Part shown: positions 1 through 5,457 of the stretch, piece by piece
How the letters are laid out: each line of letters starts with the position of its first letter
Position numbering within the stretch: position 1 is the stretch's first letter
Source: JAHJEM01 sp043805315
Lineage (GTDB): Archaea; Nanobdellota; Nanobdellia; Woesearchaeales; JAHJEM01
Assembly: GCA_043805315.1 (NCBI GenBank)
Contig: JAZDID010000089.1
Location: forward strand, 1 to 7,782
Direction: 5' to 3'
Length of the DNA: 7,782 bases
The notes under the pieces: generated by a model
Databases searched by the model: none
Told to the model about the DNA's origin: nothing
The model's input: only the letters and a program-made list of their open reading frames with translations
Program-made: the position numbers and the translations under genes

Positions 1-2
1 TT

Positions 3-122
3 CTTGAAGACAACATCGCAGAAATCTATGAAGAAACAGTAAAGCCAATTGGAAACGGCGCGATGATCATGTCCGCAAAGAAATTCATAGGCAAGAAAGC
101 ATATGTGCTAATAAAAAACTAG
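3..122 (+). CDS. DUF2080-type transposon-associated protein, 3' end only
   Basis: The frame is open from the left edge and ends with TAG at 120-122, giving 39 C-terminal residues. They contain the pattern E-E-x-V-K-P-I-G-N-G-A, then K-K-F-I-G-K-K-A-Y-V-x-I-K. This matches my recollection of the C-terminal half of archaeal DUF2080 proteins, small proteins often found beside transposases and resembling an AbrB/MazE-like beta fold (the fold link is inference). The start lies outside the window. No transposase follows on the plus strand: after 72 bases the next gene converges from the other strand. This is therefore either a solitary copy or the end of a degraded element. The call rests on a short but characteristic stretch. 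Confidence 0.7.
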   Translation, partial: LEDNIAEIYEETVKPIGNGAMIMSAKKFIGKKAYVLIKN

Positions 123-194
123 CGAATTATGCAACACAGCATATTGAAATCTTAATCCGCGTTAAAATATGTCAAAATCTTATTTGAAAATAAA

Positions 195-779
195 CTAGCC
201 GGTCCAGCCAATCATCATCTGGACCTCTTTCGGCAACTCTTTAATCCGCTCCTGTATAATTTTTTTATAATCATATCCTGCAAATTCGCCAACTACTGAT
301 TCTGCAAAGTTGACAAGCCAAAGCGAATGGTACTCAGGAAACTGCCACGGAGAGTTCGTGCGCAGGCCTGACTGCTCGAGCTTTTGCAGGTGATCAACAA
401 AGTCAATGCGGCAATCCCTGCGCACGCTTTTCGCGACACATCGTCTCTGTTCATCTAGACAGGCCACGTGGCTCGACTCTCGCAAGAGCTCCATGACATA
501 CTGGTGGCTCTGATCGTCCAATTCTTTCCCGTCCTTCAGCATGCTCAGCTCATAGTAGAGGTCAATCCTGTTCACTTCTTTCAGCCCGGTATAGCTCTCA
601 GCAACAACAAGGAGGCCACGCCTTTTTTCAGACCAGACAGAAAACACCTGCGCAGTTTTCGACGGGCGGGAGCTGAACAAGTGGAAATGGTCCTTGACAA
701 AAGCGTTTTGCGTAAGGATATACTCGAGTGCTGGATAACTCATTTTATCCCAGGTGTCTTGGGGCTGCAGGTCATGCAT
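195..779 (-). CDS. Unknown protein, 194 aa
   Basis: I do not recognise this protein. It is soluble-looking, with no signal peptide or membrane segment. The first ~50 residues are mixed polar/aromatic. A hydrophobic strand (G-L-L-V-V-A, residues 55-60) comes next, then a charged middle with K-D-G-K-E-L-D-D (82-89). There are three cysteines (107, 114, 123) in a basic region; they are not spaced like a zinc site. The last ~40 residues are probably helical. The ATG at 777-779 is favoured because a TATA-like TTTTTAAA (minus strand, 803-810) is centred about 27 nt upstream, which predicts a leaderless mRNA. The next in-frame ATG is residue 13. It is divergent from the methyltransferase gene and converges on the DUF2080 fragment. 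Codon use looks normal, so it is probably a real lineage-specific gene. Confidence 0.7.
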   Translation of the reverse strand: MHDLQPQDTWDKMSYPALEYILTQNAFVKDHFHLFSSRPSKTAQVFSVWSEKRRGLLVVAESYTGLKEVNRIDLYYELSMLKDGKELDDQSHQYVMELLRESSHVACLDEQRRCVAKSVRRDCRIDFVDHLQKLEQSGLRTNSPWQFPEYHSLWLVNFAESVVGEFAGYDYKKIIQERIKELPKEVQMMIGWTG

Positions 780-802
780 GGGCAGATAGGAAAAGATACA
801 GG

Positions 803-819
803 TTTAAAAAACTATTTAT
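803..819 (-). promoter_or_regulatory. TATA/BRE for the unknown 194-aa gene
   Basis: On the minus strand, an A-rich BRE-like stretch (811-819) is followed by TTTTTAAA (810 to 803). Its centre is about 27 nt before the ATG at 779, as expected for an archaeal promoter with transcription starting at or next to the start codon. Confidence 0.5.
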
Positions 820-864
820 TTTTCACTAAAAAGTGGTTTAATTTTCAGGAATTAAGCAAAGGAA

Positions 865-882
865 CCGAAAAAGGTTTAAAAG
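865..882 (+). promoter_or_regulatory. TATA/BRE for the methyltransferase gene
   Basis: A BRE-like CCGAAAAAGG (865-874) is followed directly by TTTAAAAG (875-882). The box centre is 27 nt before the ATG at 905, predicting a leaderless transcript. Together with 803-819 it makes the 125-nt gap a compact divergent promoter region. Confidence 0.6.
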
Positions 883-904
883 GAAAGAATATTCATCCCA
901 TTGC

Positions 905-1441
905 ATGGTCTACGAACCCCGAGAAGACTCCTGCCTGCTGGAGAAGGCAGTGCTGAAATACGCGTTCGGCGATGTTCTTGATATGGGCACCGGCACTGGC
1001 ATCCTGGCAAAGGCAACTGCAGGGAAAAAAGAGGTCAGGACTGTGTTCGCCGTCGATATTGATACGCAGGCAGTCGCGCTCTTGAAAAAGGAGAAGCTGG
1101 ACAAGATCATTGTCTTCGAGTCAGACCTGTTCTCCGGCATCCCGAAGACAAGGAAGTTCGACTGCATCATCTTCAACCCGCCTTATCTTCCTGAGTATCC
1201 CAAGGACAGGGACATCGCGCTCGACGGCGGGAAGAAAGGCTACGAACTCATTCTCCGCTTTCTTGCAGAGGCTAAACAATTTTTGCAGGAGGACGGCATC
1301 ATCCTCCTGCTCTTCAGCACGCTCTCGAAGAAGAAGGTCATCGAGCGCGCCCTTATGGAGAACAGATATGCATATGAGAAGGTCGGCGAAGAGAAGCTGG
1401 ACTTCGAGACACTCTACGTGTACAAGATCAGCAAGATATGA
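905..1441 (+). CDS. HemK/Mtq2-type protein N5-glutamine methyltransferase
   Basis: This is a class I SAM-dependent methyltransferase of 178 residues. It starts with Y-E-P-R-E-D-S-C-L-L (3-12), the N-terminal signature of the archaeal/eukaryal Mtq2 (N6AMT1) branch. SAM-binding motif I is V-L-D-M-G-T-G-T-G (24-32). An acidic residue follows strand 2 (A-V-D-I-D, 49-53), D74 follows the next strand, and the catalytic N-P-P-Y-L-P is at 91-96. A-L-D-G-G-K-K-G (105-112) matches the conserved loop after NPPY. Members of this branch methylate the glutamine of the GGQ motif in class I release factor (aRF1), in eukaryotes with Trm112 as partner; the same role here is inferred. The ATG at 905 fits the TATA spacing. 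At 178 aa it is slightly short, but all motifs are present. It lies 59 nt upstream of the kinase-like gene, which has its own promoter. Confidence 0.88.
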   Translation: MVYEPREDSCLLEKAVLKYAFGDVLDMGTGTGILAKATAGKKEVRTVFAVDIDTQAVALLKKEKLDKIIVFESDLFSGIPKTRKFDCIIFNPPYLPEYPKDRDIALDGGKKGYELILRFLAEAKQFLQEDGIILLLFSTLSKKKVIERALMENRYAYEKVGEEKLDFETLYVYKISKI

Positions 1442-1470
1442 ATTGCAAGGCATAAATTATTTTATAATCA

Positions 1471-1478
1471 ATATATAG
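1471..1478 (+). promoter_or_regulatory. TATA box for the kinase-like gene
   Basis: ATATATAG at 1471-1478 is centred about 26 nt before the ATG at 1501, again consistent with a leaderless mRNA. A second AT-rich candidate, TTTTATAA at 1459-1466, would give a leader of about 12 nt. The whole 1442-1500 gap is AT-rich. Confidence 0.45.
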
Positions 1479-1500
1479 CACAATCAATACAAACAAAACA

Positions 1501-2133
1501 ATGGATACCATGGCTCGTGAATTTCTGGCGAAAGGGAAGCGGGGGATCGTCTACCTCGAGAGGAACAATGGGAAAGTGACCTGCGTCAAGACTGTGAACC
1601 CTGCATCAGCGGCACAGAACCGGCTTGAGATCGAGGCACAGTTCCTGAAAAAGCTGAACAGGCACGGCATCGGACCGGGAGTCATCTCCTATGAAAACAA
1701 CGAGCTGCGTATGGAATTTATCGACGGAAAGCGCATCGGCGAGTTCATCAGGGAAGGGACATGGGAAAAAAAGGATATGAAAAAGATCATCACGAAAATT
1801 CTCGGGCAGCTTTTTGTCATGGATACATTGGGAATCAACAAGGAAGAGATGACCATGCCCTACAAGCACATCATCATCACGAAAAAAAAGGAGCCGGTCA
1901 TGATTGATTTCGAGAAATGCAGGCATACGGAAAAGCCCGCCAATGTCAACCAGTTCATCCAGTACCTGAACTCGAAGGCCATCAGAGAGGCATTGCACAA
2001 AAAGGGGCTTCATCTCTCCAGTGACGGCGAGGAGACCAGGCGCATTTTGAAGGAATACAAAAAGAATATAAGTGAGAAAAGGTTCATCACGCTTGTGGAG
2101 AGGATATGCGATGAGCAGAATAAGGCAGAATAA
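1501..2133 (+). CDS. Small Ser/Thr protein kinase-like protein (RIO/Bud32-like fold)
   Basis: This 210-residue protein looks like the short archaeal predicted Ser/Thr kinases (COG2112-like, from memory). A glycine-containing nucleotide loop lies in K-G-K-R-G-I-V-Y (11-18). The lysine of V-K (K30) fits the ATP-anchoring position, and an acidic helix residue (E43 or E45) its partner. The hinge region is M-E-F-I-D-G (71-76). The metal-binding DFG is replaced by D-F-E (136-138). The usual H-x-D catalytic loop is not visible; M-P-Y-K-H-I-I-I (119-126) occupies that place. The tail (about 178-207) is charged and helical. Substrate unknown. The ATG at 1501 fits the TATA distance, with M4 (1510) as alternative. 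The last 23 bases overlap the alkyltransferase gene, so the two are probably co-transcribed. Whether it phosphorylates proteins or is a pseudokinase cannot be told here. Confidence 0.75.
   Translation: MDTMAREFLAKGKRGIVYLERNNGKVTCVKTVNPASAAQNRLEIEAQFLKKLNRHGIGPGVISYENNELRMEFIDGKRIGEFIREGTWEKKDMKKIITKILGQLFVMDTLGINKEEMTMPYKHIIITKKKEPVMIDFEKCRHTEKPANVNQFIQYLNSKAIREALHKKGLHLSSDGEETRRILKEYKKNISEKRFITLVERICDEQNKAE
2097..2103 (+). promoter_or_regulatory. Ribosome binding site that fixes the alkyltransferase start
   Basis: GGAGAGG lies inside the 3' end of the kinase-like gene, 7 nt before the ATG at 2111. It favours the overlapping ATG at 2111 over the longer in-frame GTG at 2072, and supports translation from a shared mRNA. 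Confidence 0.6.
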
Positions 2134-2491
2134 AGGAACCGCGCATAATGACAGCAGAACAGCGCATGATAAAAGAACAGCGCATAACAAAACATCATTC
2201 AACGAGCGGTGCTATGCGCTCCTGCGGAAAGTCCCGAAAGGAAAGGTGACCACGTACAAGGACCTCGCGCACGCATTGGGGACAAGAGCATACCGTGCAG
2301 TCGGTCAGGCCATGCACACGAACCCGTATGCCCCTGAAGTTCCCTGCCATCGGGTTGTCAAGAGCGACGGAACGGTCGGAGGATTCGCCAGCGGGACCAA
2401 GGAGAAGATCCGCATGCTAGAGAAGGAAGGGATTAGGATCCGCAACAATTCCATTGAAGATTTCGACAAGATCCTGTATTCATTCTCCTAG
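2111..2491 (+). CDS. ogt: Methylated-DNA--protein-cysteine methyltransferase (Ogt/MGMT DNA-binding and active-site domain)
   Basis: This 126-residue suicide DNA repair protein would transfer alkyl groups from O6-alkylguanine to its own cysteine. The domain begins at about F30. The helix-turn-helix region is K-V-T-T-Y-K-D-L-A (45-53), then R-A-V-G-Q-A-M (62-68) with the arginine finger at R62, N71-P72, and the active site P-C-H-R-V-V (78-83) with C79. G-G-F-A-S-G (90-95) and a helix ending L-E-K-E-G follow, as in the family. The N-terminal alpha/beta domain of longer Ogt proteins is absent, as in many short family members. The intact cysteine argues against an alkyltransferase-like (ATL) protein. 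Residues 10-27 are an odd repeat-built extension (T-A-H-N/D). The start overlaps the kinase-like gene by 23 nt and has a good ribosome binding site. Confidence 0.9.
   Translation: MSRIRQNKGTAHNDSRTAHDKRTAHNKTSFNERCYALLRKVPKGKVTTYKDLAHALGTRAYRAVGQAMHTNPYAPEVPCHRVVKSDGTVGGFASGTKEKIRMLEKEGIRIRNNSIEDFDKILYSFS
2115..2192 (+). repeat. Short tandem repeats in the 5' end of the alkyltransferase gene
   Basis: Two arrays lie next to each other. A 10-nt unit GCAGAATAAG occurs twice (2115-2124, and 2125-2134 with one change) and contains the kinase stop codon. Then units starting GAAC(A/C)GCGCAT occur at 2136-2156 (21 nt), 2157-2174 (18 nt) and 2175-2192 (18 nt). All are multiples of three, so the alkyltransferase frame is kept and reads T-A-H-N/D with basic spacers. 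Confidence 0.75.
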
Positions 2492-2506
2492 ACATTTTGG
2501 AAGTTT

Positions 2507-2530
2507 CATGAGTTGGAAAGATAACTCGTG
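2507..2530 (+). terminator. Possible hairpin after the alkyltransferase gene
   Basis: CATGAGTT pairs with AACTCGTG (8-bp stem including one G-T pair) around an 8-nt loop, starting 16 nt after the stop. A pyrimidine-rich stretch (2531-2543) follows but no strong oligo-T run, so terminator function is uncertain. The rest of the 120-nt convergent gap 2492-2611 shows nothing else. Confidence 0.35.
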
Positions 2531-2611
2531 TCCTTCTCTCTTCAATAGTTTATCCTCATACTTCTAGGTTGTTTTCCATTTGTGGATTTCTTGCCTTTCT
2601 TGATTCATTCA

Positions 2612-3037
2612 TTACATAAGATGGTGGTTCTTCAATATGCACCCGATGCCATATCCAAAAGGGAGGTATTTAGCTGTGTCAATCGCTAAGCTGGTCACAT
2701 AATCGAGGCCAGATGATTCCTTTCCACTGGTCAATGACGCACTAAAATGAAGGAGAACGTATCCATACATTCCCATCAACGTATCCCAAAAAGCGAGGCT
2801 TTGATGGTTCTTGCTGTATATTGTGGATGGATCGCCATAGAGTCCGGACATAATTCCTGCACCTACACCTACTGCTGCGGCTGCGCCTTTCAATCCCCAA
2901 TGGACTGCTTTGAGCTGGAATGTAAGATCAGCTTCTTTGTTCTTCATGTTTGCAATGGTATGTTCAAGATCTATCACGTGTAGTTGAACATCTCTCTGGT
3001 TAGTTGCATCTTTTACTTCTGATTGTTCGTTCGCCAT
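2612..3037 (-). CDS. Small membrane protein of unknown function, 141 aa (second of a tandem pair)
   Basis: I do not recognise a family. Residues 1-42 are polar with a probable short coiled coil (about 15-42, L-E-H-T-I-A-N-M). A glycine/alanine-rich hydrophobic segment follows (about 48-66), a second at about 84-101 (aromatic-rich), and a weaker third at about 118-135 ending in K-Y-L-P-F-G-Y-G-I-G. The C-terminal motif K-Y-x3-G-Y-G-(I/L)-G recurs in the upstream neighbour, and overall layout and length match, so the two look like diverged paralogues. ATG at 3037 is preceded by GAGGTG with a 5-nt spacer. The gap to the neighbour's stop is only 32 nt and shows no TATA box, so it should be the second gene of a two-gene operon. 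Confidence 0.75.
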   Translation of the reverse strand: MANEQSEVKDATNQRDVQLHVIDLEHTIANMKNKEADLTFQLKAVHWGLKGAAAAVGVGAGIMSGLYGDPSTIYSKNHQSLAFWDTLMGMYGYVLLHFSASLTSGKESSGLDYVTSLAIDTAKYLPFGYGIGCILKNHHLM

Positions 3038-3056
3038 TGTCGCACCTCTTGTTGTT
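3034..3056 (-). repeat. Translation leader, copy 2 (ribosome binding site and start)
   Basis: These 23 nt, covering the start codon, the 5-nt spacer CGACA and the ribosome binding site GAGGTG (3043-3048), match 3435-3457 at 21 of 23 positions. The copy sits directly in front of the second membrane-protein gene. Confidence 0.8.
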
Positions 3057-3069
3057 CTTCATTTCGCCA

Positions 3070-3438
3070 TCATCGTCCATGAGTGCAGTCTCTTATGAAA
3101 CTTCCCAAGCCATATCCTATTGAAAAATACTTCAATGCATTTCCCCAATCCTTGAATTGATCAATGTGAGAATCAGTGAAATAACTTCCCCTTCGATACA
3201 TCATGTTAAGGAATCTGGATCCATAAAGGCCAGCCATAACAATCGTATATTCTGCTACTTTGTACTTTTCAGGAACATTGTCTTCTAGTCGTCCAACAGC
3301 ACCAAACAGGAGACCTGCTCCTCCAGCTAAGATAATACAAGTCGCTTTCTCTCTGTTTGACAATGAGTCATAGGATTTTTGGTACTCTTTAACTCGCCTT
3401 ACAAGATCCCCTTTTGATGTATGTTGTTCTTTTTCCAT
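3070..3438 (-). CDS. Small membrane protein of unknown function, 122 aa (first of a tandem pair)
   Basis: No family is recognised. A basic, helical N-terminus (1-32) precedes a hydrophobic segment C-I-I-L-A-G-G-A-G-L-L-F-G-A-V (34-48), a second at about 62-80 (V-A-E-Y-T-I-V-M-A-G-L-Y-G), and a third, weaker one at about 100-115 with K-Y-F-S-I-G-Y-G-L-G. That last motif and the order of segments are shared with the downstream 141-aa protein. Glycine-rich helices suggest tight packing or oligomers (inference). ATG at 3438 has GAGATG as ribosome binding site with a 5-nt CGACA spacer, the same as the next gene. It is the promoter-proximal gene of the pair and is divergent from the Lrp-type regulator, which makes that regulator a candidate controller. 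Confidence 0.75.
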   Translation of the reverse strand: MEKEQHTSKGDLVRRVKEYQKSYDSLSNREKATCIILAGGAGLLFGAVGRLEDNVPEKYKVAEYTIVMAGLYGSRFLNMMYRRGSYFTDSHIDQFKDWGNALKYFSIGYGLGSFIRDCTHGR

Positions 3439-3457
3439 TGTCGCATCTCTTGTTATT
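3435..3457 (-). repeat. Translation leader, copy 1 (ribosome binding site and start)
   Basis: This is the partner of 3034-3056: the same start-codon context, CGACA spacer and ribosome binding site (GAGATG, 3444-3449), with two mismatches over 23 nt. Confidence 0.8.
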
Positions 3458-3494
3458 ATTTATTGTTATCATCAATAAGTAGTTATAATAGTAA

Positions 3495-3510
3495 TTCTAA
3501 TATATTAAGT
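3495..3510 (-). promoter_or_regulatory. Probable TATA region for the membrane-protein pair
   Basis: The 10-bp palindrome TAATATATTA (3498-3507) lies about 65 nt before the ATG at 3438. Read on the minus strand it can serve as a TATA box with transcription starting near 3476, giving a leader of about 38 nt that includes the ribosome binding site. The palindrome could equally be part of a regulator site. The whole 3458-3564 stretch is very AT-rich, so other boxes are possible. Confidence 0.4.
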
Positions 3511-3533
3511 TTTCTATTAATAATTGAAAAATA

Positions 3534-3550
3534 ATGACAAAATTTATATA
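3534..3550 (+). promoter_or_regulatory. TATA/BRE for the Lrp-type regulator
   Basis: TTTATATA (3543-3550) is a near-consensus archaeal TATA box, preceded by A-rich GACAAAA (3534-3540). Its centre is about 30 nt before the ATG at 3577 but only 18 nt before the ATG at 3565, which would lie upstream of the expected transcription start. This decides the start of the regulator. Confidence 0.6.
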
Positions 3551-3576
3551 ATAAATGTAATATTATGTGTATTATT

Positions 3577-4578
3577 ATGGAAAATCTTGATGAGACCGAC
3601 CTTCGGATCCTTGCAGAACTTGACAGGAATGCAAGGATGTCAACTGTACAACTTGCGAAGAAGGTGCACATAGGAAAGGAAACGGCGAACTACAGAGTCA
3701 ATACGCTCCAGAAAAAGGGGATATTAATAAAATTCGTCACCATGACCAATCCTGCAAGATTTGGCTATTCTGTCTTCAAGGTGTACATCAGATACCAATT
3801 CATGACCAAGGACGTGCATGAAGAAATCATCAGATGGCTCACCCGACACGAATACATTTACTGGGTTGTCAGCTGCAAAGGCAAATGGGATCTCAACTTC
3901 TGCATCTTTGCAAGAAGCATAAACCAGTATGATGAATTGATGATGCCCTTCTTTGACCTTTTTGGCAAGCATGTGCGGGACCAGGAGATCAATACGACTC
4001 TTGTCGTCGGCATCAAGAGCAAGGACTGGCTTTCCCAAAAGAAAAAGAGCGGCACAAAACTCGTTTTTTTCGGAGGTGAAACCTCAGAAGCGCACATCGA
4101 CAAGATGGATTTCGAGATCATGAAGACAATCGCGAACAACGGCAGGATGAACGCGACTTTGATAGCTGAAAAGATTGGCACAACGCCAAGGATAGCCATT
4201 TACCGGATGCGGGAGCTTGAGAAGAAAAAAATCATCCTTGGCTATACAACATCTCTTGACCTTGCTCTTCTTGGCAAGCAGTTCTTCAAGGCGATGATTT
4301 CCTTCTCGACGTTCAATAAGAAGGTAAGGATGAGGATCCAGGAATATTGCCTGCAGAGGCCGCATATCGGGTTCTTCATCTTCTGCGTCGGGAGCTGGCC
4401 ATTGGAGATAGAGTTCATCGTAGACGACAATGCCCAGTTCTATAAGGAGATGGACGCGTTCCAGGAAACTTTTCCTGAGATGAGCACGTATGATTTCCTC
4501 ATTTATCCGAAAGAATTCAAGTTCGACTGGGTTCCTCAATGCTACAGACCAGATGAATCCGCAAAGACCCTGCATTGA
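3577..4578 (+). CDS. Double-length Lrp/AsnC-type transcriptional regulator
   Basis: The 333-residue protein contains two Lrp-like halves. Half 1 has a winged helix (3-50: L-D-E-T-D-L-R-I-L-A-E-L at the start, recognition helix around K-E-T-A-N-Y-R-V) and a RAM-like alpha/beta domain (about 62-148). Half 2 has a winged helix (173-220: I-D-K-M-D-F-E-I-M, then R-I-A-I-Y-R-M-R-E-L) and a second RAM-like domain (about 232-312). Ordinary Lrp/AsnC proteins are about 150 aa with one half, so this is a tandem duplication. The RAM halves still align, for example F-K-V-Y-I-R with F-K-A-M-I-S. The RAM domains usually bind amino acids and form dimers; here a ligand is unknown. The longer start at 3565 (four extra residues) is disfavoured by the TATA position. 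It is divergent from the membrane-protein pair, with AT-rich palindromic DNA between them. Confidence 0.85.
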   Translation: MENLDETDLRILAELDRNARMSTVQLAKKVHIGKETANYRVNTLQKKGILIKFVTMTNPARFGYSVFKVYIRYQFMTKDVHEEIIRWLTRHEYIYWVVSCKGKWDLNFCIFARSINQYDELMMPFFDLFGKHVRDQEINTTLVVGIKSKDWLSQKKKSGTKLVFFGGETSEAHIDKMDFEIMKTIANNGRMNATLIAEKIGTTPRIAIYRMRELEKKKIILGYTTSLDLALLGKQFFKAMISFSTFNKKVRMRIQEYCLQRPHIGFFIFCVGSWPLEIEFIVDDNAQFYKEMDAFQETFPEMSTYDFLIYPKEFKFDWVPQCYRPDESAKTLH

Positions 4579-4586
4579 TTCTTTTC

Positions 4587-4810
4587 CTAGTCATACTTCT
4601 TCTTGGTCTTCTTGATCTCCTTCTTTTCTATGCCTGAGGACTCGGAAAGCTCGTCGAGAATGTGAGGAATGTCATGCAGCATGCACGCTGCGTAGAGGGC
4701 GCCTGCGCTGATAGATTCCATGCTTCGTTCCCTGACCAGGCTTTTTTTGACTGCGAGAGTGCAGATGCTCGCCGCAGAAGGGATCAGCGTCAGGGAGGGC
4801 AGGATAGCCG
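4587..4810 (-). pseudogene. Truncated TFB paralogue (first cyclin repeat remnant fused to the C-terminal tail)
   Basis: Read on the minus strand, the frame ending with TAG at 4587-4589 gives T-L-A-V-K-K-S-L-V-R, R-S-M-E-S-I, A-G-A-L-Y-A-A-C and L-D-E-L-S-E-S-S-G-I-E-K-K-E-I. This is identical at 39 of 52 positions to residues 140-191 of the intact TFB in this window. It then jumps to the TFB tail (K-K-T-K-K-K-Y-D). The zinc ribbon, B-reader and the whole second cyclin repeat are missing. The upstream edge is blurred (L-P-S match near 4795-4803, with a possible small indel after it), and the frame is closed by a stop at about 4825. The only internal ATG (4721) would give 44 aa. It begins just downstream of the one-repeat protein gene. 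It is best read as a decayed duplicate; a short expressed peptide cannot be excluded. Confidence 0.85.
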
Positions 4811-4835
4811 ATTTTGACAGCGTACACTACAGGTT

Positions 4836-5372
4836 TTACCCCAGGAAATAGTCGTCAGGCTCTGCAGGAGAATATTCTTCCTCCATTGGCGCGATAAGCA
4901 GGGGCTCTGGAGAAGTCTTCTGGATATAGAAACGGGTGATCTTCAGCTTCTGTGCAAGGGTGTCATACAGGAATTCAGGCATATCCCTGAAGAGAGTATA
5001 CAGGGGGCCATCGCATTTTGAGGAGAACCTCTGCTGGATAATCTGGAGCTCTAAGAGCTGCTCCCGGACACAGGGAGGAAGGTCATTCTTTCTATAGAAA
5101 TCAACCCATTCCTTCTCTGTCTTCTGGCCATTGCTCTTGGCATAGCCGATGATCATCTCTCTCAGGCCAGTGATCCTTGTCCTCTGATCATCATTCCCCT
5201 GCTCTAATGAGCGGGCAAGATAGTGGTTGTGGAGCCGTGCAAGAGGGCTTTGCCCTTCGCAGGAAAGCTGCTGATCCAGGGAACCAGGGATCTTGTCCGG
5301 GTTCATGGCACGCAGCAGCGTATCCCGCCGCCGGTTTTCCCGTCGCGTTCTTTTATCAGTCTTGAGGTCCAT
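4836..5372 (-). CDS. Unknown protein with one copy of the N-G-x3-E-x5-F-Y repeat, 178 aa
   Basis: I know no family for this. The N-terminus (1-18) is strongly basic, then a polar stretch. A short conserved block S-P-L-A-R-x3-N-x4-R-S-L-E (42-57) precedes one copy of a ~80-residue, probably all-helical repeat (about 70-150) with N81-G82, E86, F92-Y93 and M131-P132. The tail (151-178) is acidic. The same block and repeat occur in the 243-aa protein upstream, and both start M-(D/E)-(L/M)-K-x2-K-R, which supports the ATG at 5372. A TTG at 5414 would add 14 residues and lacks this support. A TATA box about 90 nt upstream predicts a leader of about 64 nt. It is directly followed by the TFB remnant. 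No membrane segment or enzyme motif is seen. The basic N-terminus could suit nucleic-acid binding (inference). Confidence 0.72.
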   Translation of the reverse strand: MDLKTDKRTRRENRRRDTLLRAMNPDKIPGSLDQQLSCEGQSPLARLHNHYLARSLEQGNDDQRTRITGLREMIIGYAKSNGQKTEKEWVDFYRKNDLPPCVREQLLELQIIQQRFSSKCDGPLYTLFRDMPEFLYDTLAQKLKITRFYIQKTSPEPLLIAPMEEEYSPAEPDDYFLG

Positions 5373-5380
5373 TTTTCTGC

Positions 5381-5416
5381 TTGTATACAATTTTTTTTGA
5401 CAATCTTTTGACAATC
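5381..5416. repeat. Palindrome and perfect 11-bp tandem repeat in the leader of the one-repeat protein gene
   Basis: TTGTATACAA (5381-5390) is a perfect 10-bp palindrome. Five bases on, TTTTGACAATC occurs twice head-to-tail (5395-5405 and 5406-5416). Both lie between the predicted transcription start (about 5436) and the ATG at 5372, so they could be operator or RNA-level signals. Confidence 0.7.
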
Positions 5417-5457
5417 ATGTCTGCGAAATCCGAAAAAGTGTTGAGTGAAGGCCACCC

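Noticed and set aside
468..956. Open frame of 162 codons on the plus strand
   Set aside because: It lies opposite the 194-aa minus-strand gene and runs into the methyltransferase start. It has no promoter and the composition of an antisense shadow.
2072..2110. Longer alkyltransferase start at GTG 2072
   Set aside because: It would overlap the kinase-like gene by 62 nt. The ATG at 2111 has a ribosome binding site at proper spacing.
1606..2202. Long minus-strand frame of 198 codons
   Set aside because: It is antisense to the kinase-like and alkyltransferase genes, whose motifs show the plus strand is coding.
3565..3576. Upstream ATG of the Lrp-type regulator
   Set aside because: It lies only 18 nt from the TATA centre, before the expected transcription start. 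The ATG at 3577 gives the usual Lrp-like N-terminus.
4084..4575. Minus-strand frame of 163 codons
   Set aside because: It is antisense to the second half of the Lrp-type regulator, which has clear helix-turn-helix and RAM-like homology on the plus strand.
5373..5414. TTG start adding 14 residues to the one-repeat protein
   Set aside because: The ATG at 5372 gives an N-terminus matching that of the two-repeat protein, and the upstream stretch is repeat and palindrome DNA.
5395..5416. Possible CRISPR-like repeats
   Set aside because: There are only two head-to-tail 11-mers with no spacers. No array or cas gene is seen anywhere in the window.
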